A DNA stretch of 64,000 nt from Pelecanus crispus (Eukaryota; Chordata; Aves; Pelecaniformes; Pelecanidae). The translations under genes were made by a program, and so were the position numbers. The DNA is taken from NCBI RefSeq assembly GCF_030463565.1, contig NC_134648.1, positions 45,694,346 through 45,758,345 on the forward strand. The letters run 5' to 3'. A model generated the notes under the pieces. The model worked only from the letters and a program-made list of their open reading frames with translations. It was not told where the DNA came from and ran no database searches. Shown here piece after piece: positions 62,759-64,000 of the stretch. The first letter of the stretch is position 1, and each line of letters begins with the position of its first letter.

Positions 62759-64000
62759 GGTTGTAAGTTTGATAATGACCTGAGGCTGATTCAACAGAGA
62801 ACAAGCAGTCCTTTTTAAATGTTGAGAAGTGTAACTCCAGCTCAGCTGCACAGGTATGGTCAGTGCTAAGAAACCTTGTAGTACATGGAACTCTCAAAAC
62901 TGATCAAGAAAAAATGACAATGGGGGTCACAGATATTTTTTCATTTACATTTTATGATACTGCAGTTTACCTAAATATTTTTAATTCTTGGCTTCAGCTT
63001 AATTTCATTATGGCTATGAATTCCATTTGAATAGCTTTATTGCAGAAGCTCAGAAGCTTTCCTGTTTTAAATTCATATATATACATTTTTTTTTTTATAT
63101 ATATATCTCCTGTATTAAAAAGTAGATCTGGCTAGAGAATGATAATTGTGAGAAATCGTAACTGTGTTCCTTGGAATATTTTGGCTTGAGGAGAAGGCAA
63201 GACATCAGCACTGTTTCATAAAGAAGTGCACAGAAGAGCTTTCCATATTTACTTGTTCTTACCATGCCATATTCTGGCTTCTGCTGCAAGTGCTTTGTGC
63301 TGCACTGCAGTAGTTATGTTCTCAGAGACAGCGCATCACCTGCAGGAGCTTCCCAACAACATCAGGGCAATCCCAGTGGTTGTGATACATCTCCTGAAAC
63401 TTTGTTCTCGATATTGCTTCCATCAGGTGCTTCCATCAGGAATTTCCATAGAATTTCATACAGTTTCTTTCATGCGTTTAAACACACAGGCAATGCTACT
63501 AAAATCACCATGAAAAAATCAATTAGATTACTTGAATGTAAACTGAGTTCCTGCTTGGGGCTACAGATTTTGGCATTTAATATGCTGAGTGTATGAAATA
63601 GGCATGTTTATGCACCATCACAAAAGAGAAATGTTTTCTTTTGCATAAAGCTACCTGTTGCCTTATCATGATCTATTCACTGCTAAAATGATTTTCTATT
63701 TAGTGGCCTTTAGGTAGCATTGACTATGAAATGTCACTTGTTTGTTAGGCTCGCTAAGGTAAAGTTGGTAAAAAAGAGGGAAAGAGTCTTTGTCCTGCAT
63801 CTTAATCAACTTTTAGTCATACTAGACTGGTCCATCAGAAAATCCAATTTCCTCAGTTAAAGGATGAATTTAATAACCTCAGCTGGGTGAAGAAGTGAGC
63901 AGATTAGGCATGGAAAAAACCATACCAAAGATGCAGTGGGTGAAGGTGATAGTCCTGGGACCACAACTGCTGGCTTTGTTCTAGTTCTTGGCCTTGGGGA
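62759..64000. other. Intergenic, nothing recognised apart from short repeats
   Basis: Holds an AT-rich patch with TATATATA words (63075-63107) and the 13-bp duplication at 63415. No gene is supported up to the window edge. Confidence 0.6.
63415..63440. repeat. 13-bp tandem duplication
   Basis: TGCTTCCATCAGG occurs twice without a gap, at 63415-63427 and 63428-63440. Confidence 0.9.

Overview
The window looks like a piece of a bird nuclear genome. It carries one complete spliced vertebrate gene, is AT-rich, has few interspersed repeats, and contains CR1 LINE copies whose 3' ends have the avian ATTCTATG-type tail. The long CR1 copy is of a kind I associate with neoavian birds more than chicken, but that is recollection, not a test. 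It is not prokaryotic: I see no operons, ribosome binding sites, CRISPR arrays or insertion sequences, and almost all long open frames are chance frames.

The one gene I can support is MBIP (MAP3K12-binding inhibitory protein 1) on the minus strand. Its nine coding exons run from the ATG at 55208 down to the stop at 39754. All eight introns are GT-AG, the reading phases join exactly, and the product is 343 residues. A CpG island (about 54750-55560) covers exon 1 and the promoter. The protein is a subunit of the ATAC histone acetyltransferase complex and an inhibitor of the kinase MAP3K12 (DLK).

Layout: 1-39000 is intergenic DNA downstream of MBIP, with simple repeats, a few fossil repeats (MIR-like, L2/L3-like, a palindromic amniote repeat, a possible mariner end), small tandem duplications and blocks that could be conserved noncoding elements. 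39000-55560 is MBIP with its 3' UTR and promoter. 55560-64000 is intergenic DNA upstream of MBIP, with two CR1 insertions (57668-57768 and 57836-59043) and a fossil palindromic repeat (62625-62758). In other amniotes MBIP lies next to NKX2-1, NKX2-8 and PAX9 on its 5' side and a long gene-poor interval separates it from BRMS1L on its 3' side. The window may therefore hold long-range enhancers, but nothing in a single sequence proves that.

I found no sign of an undescribed multi-gene system. The observations most worth checking are the MBIP gene model and its divergent N-terminus, the fossil palindromic repeats, the decayed CR1 reverse transcriptase, the 21-base poly-C tract and the candidate noncoding elements.
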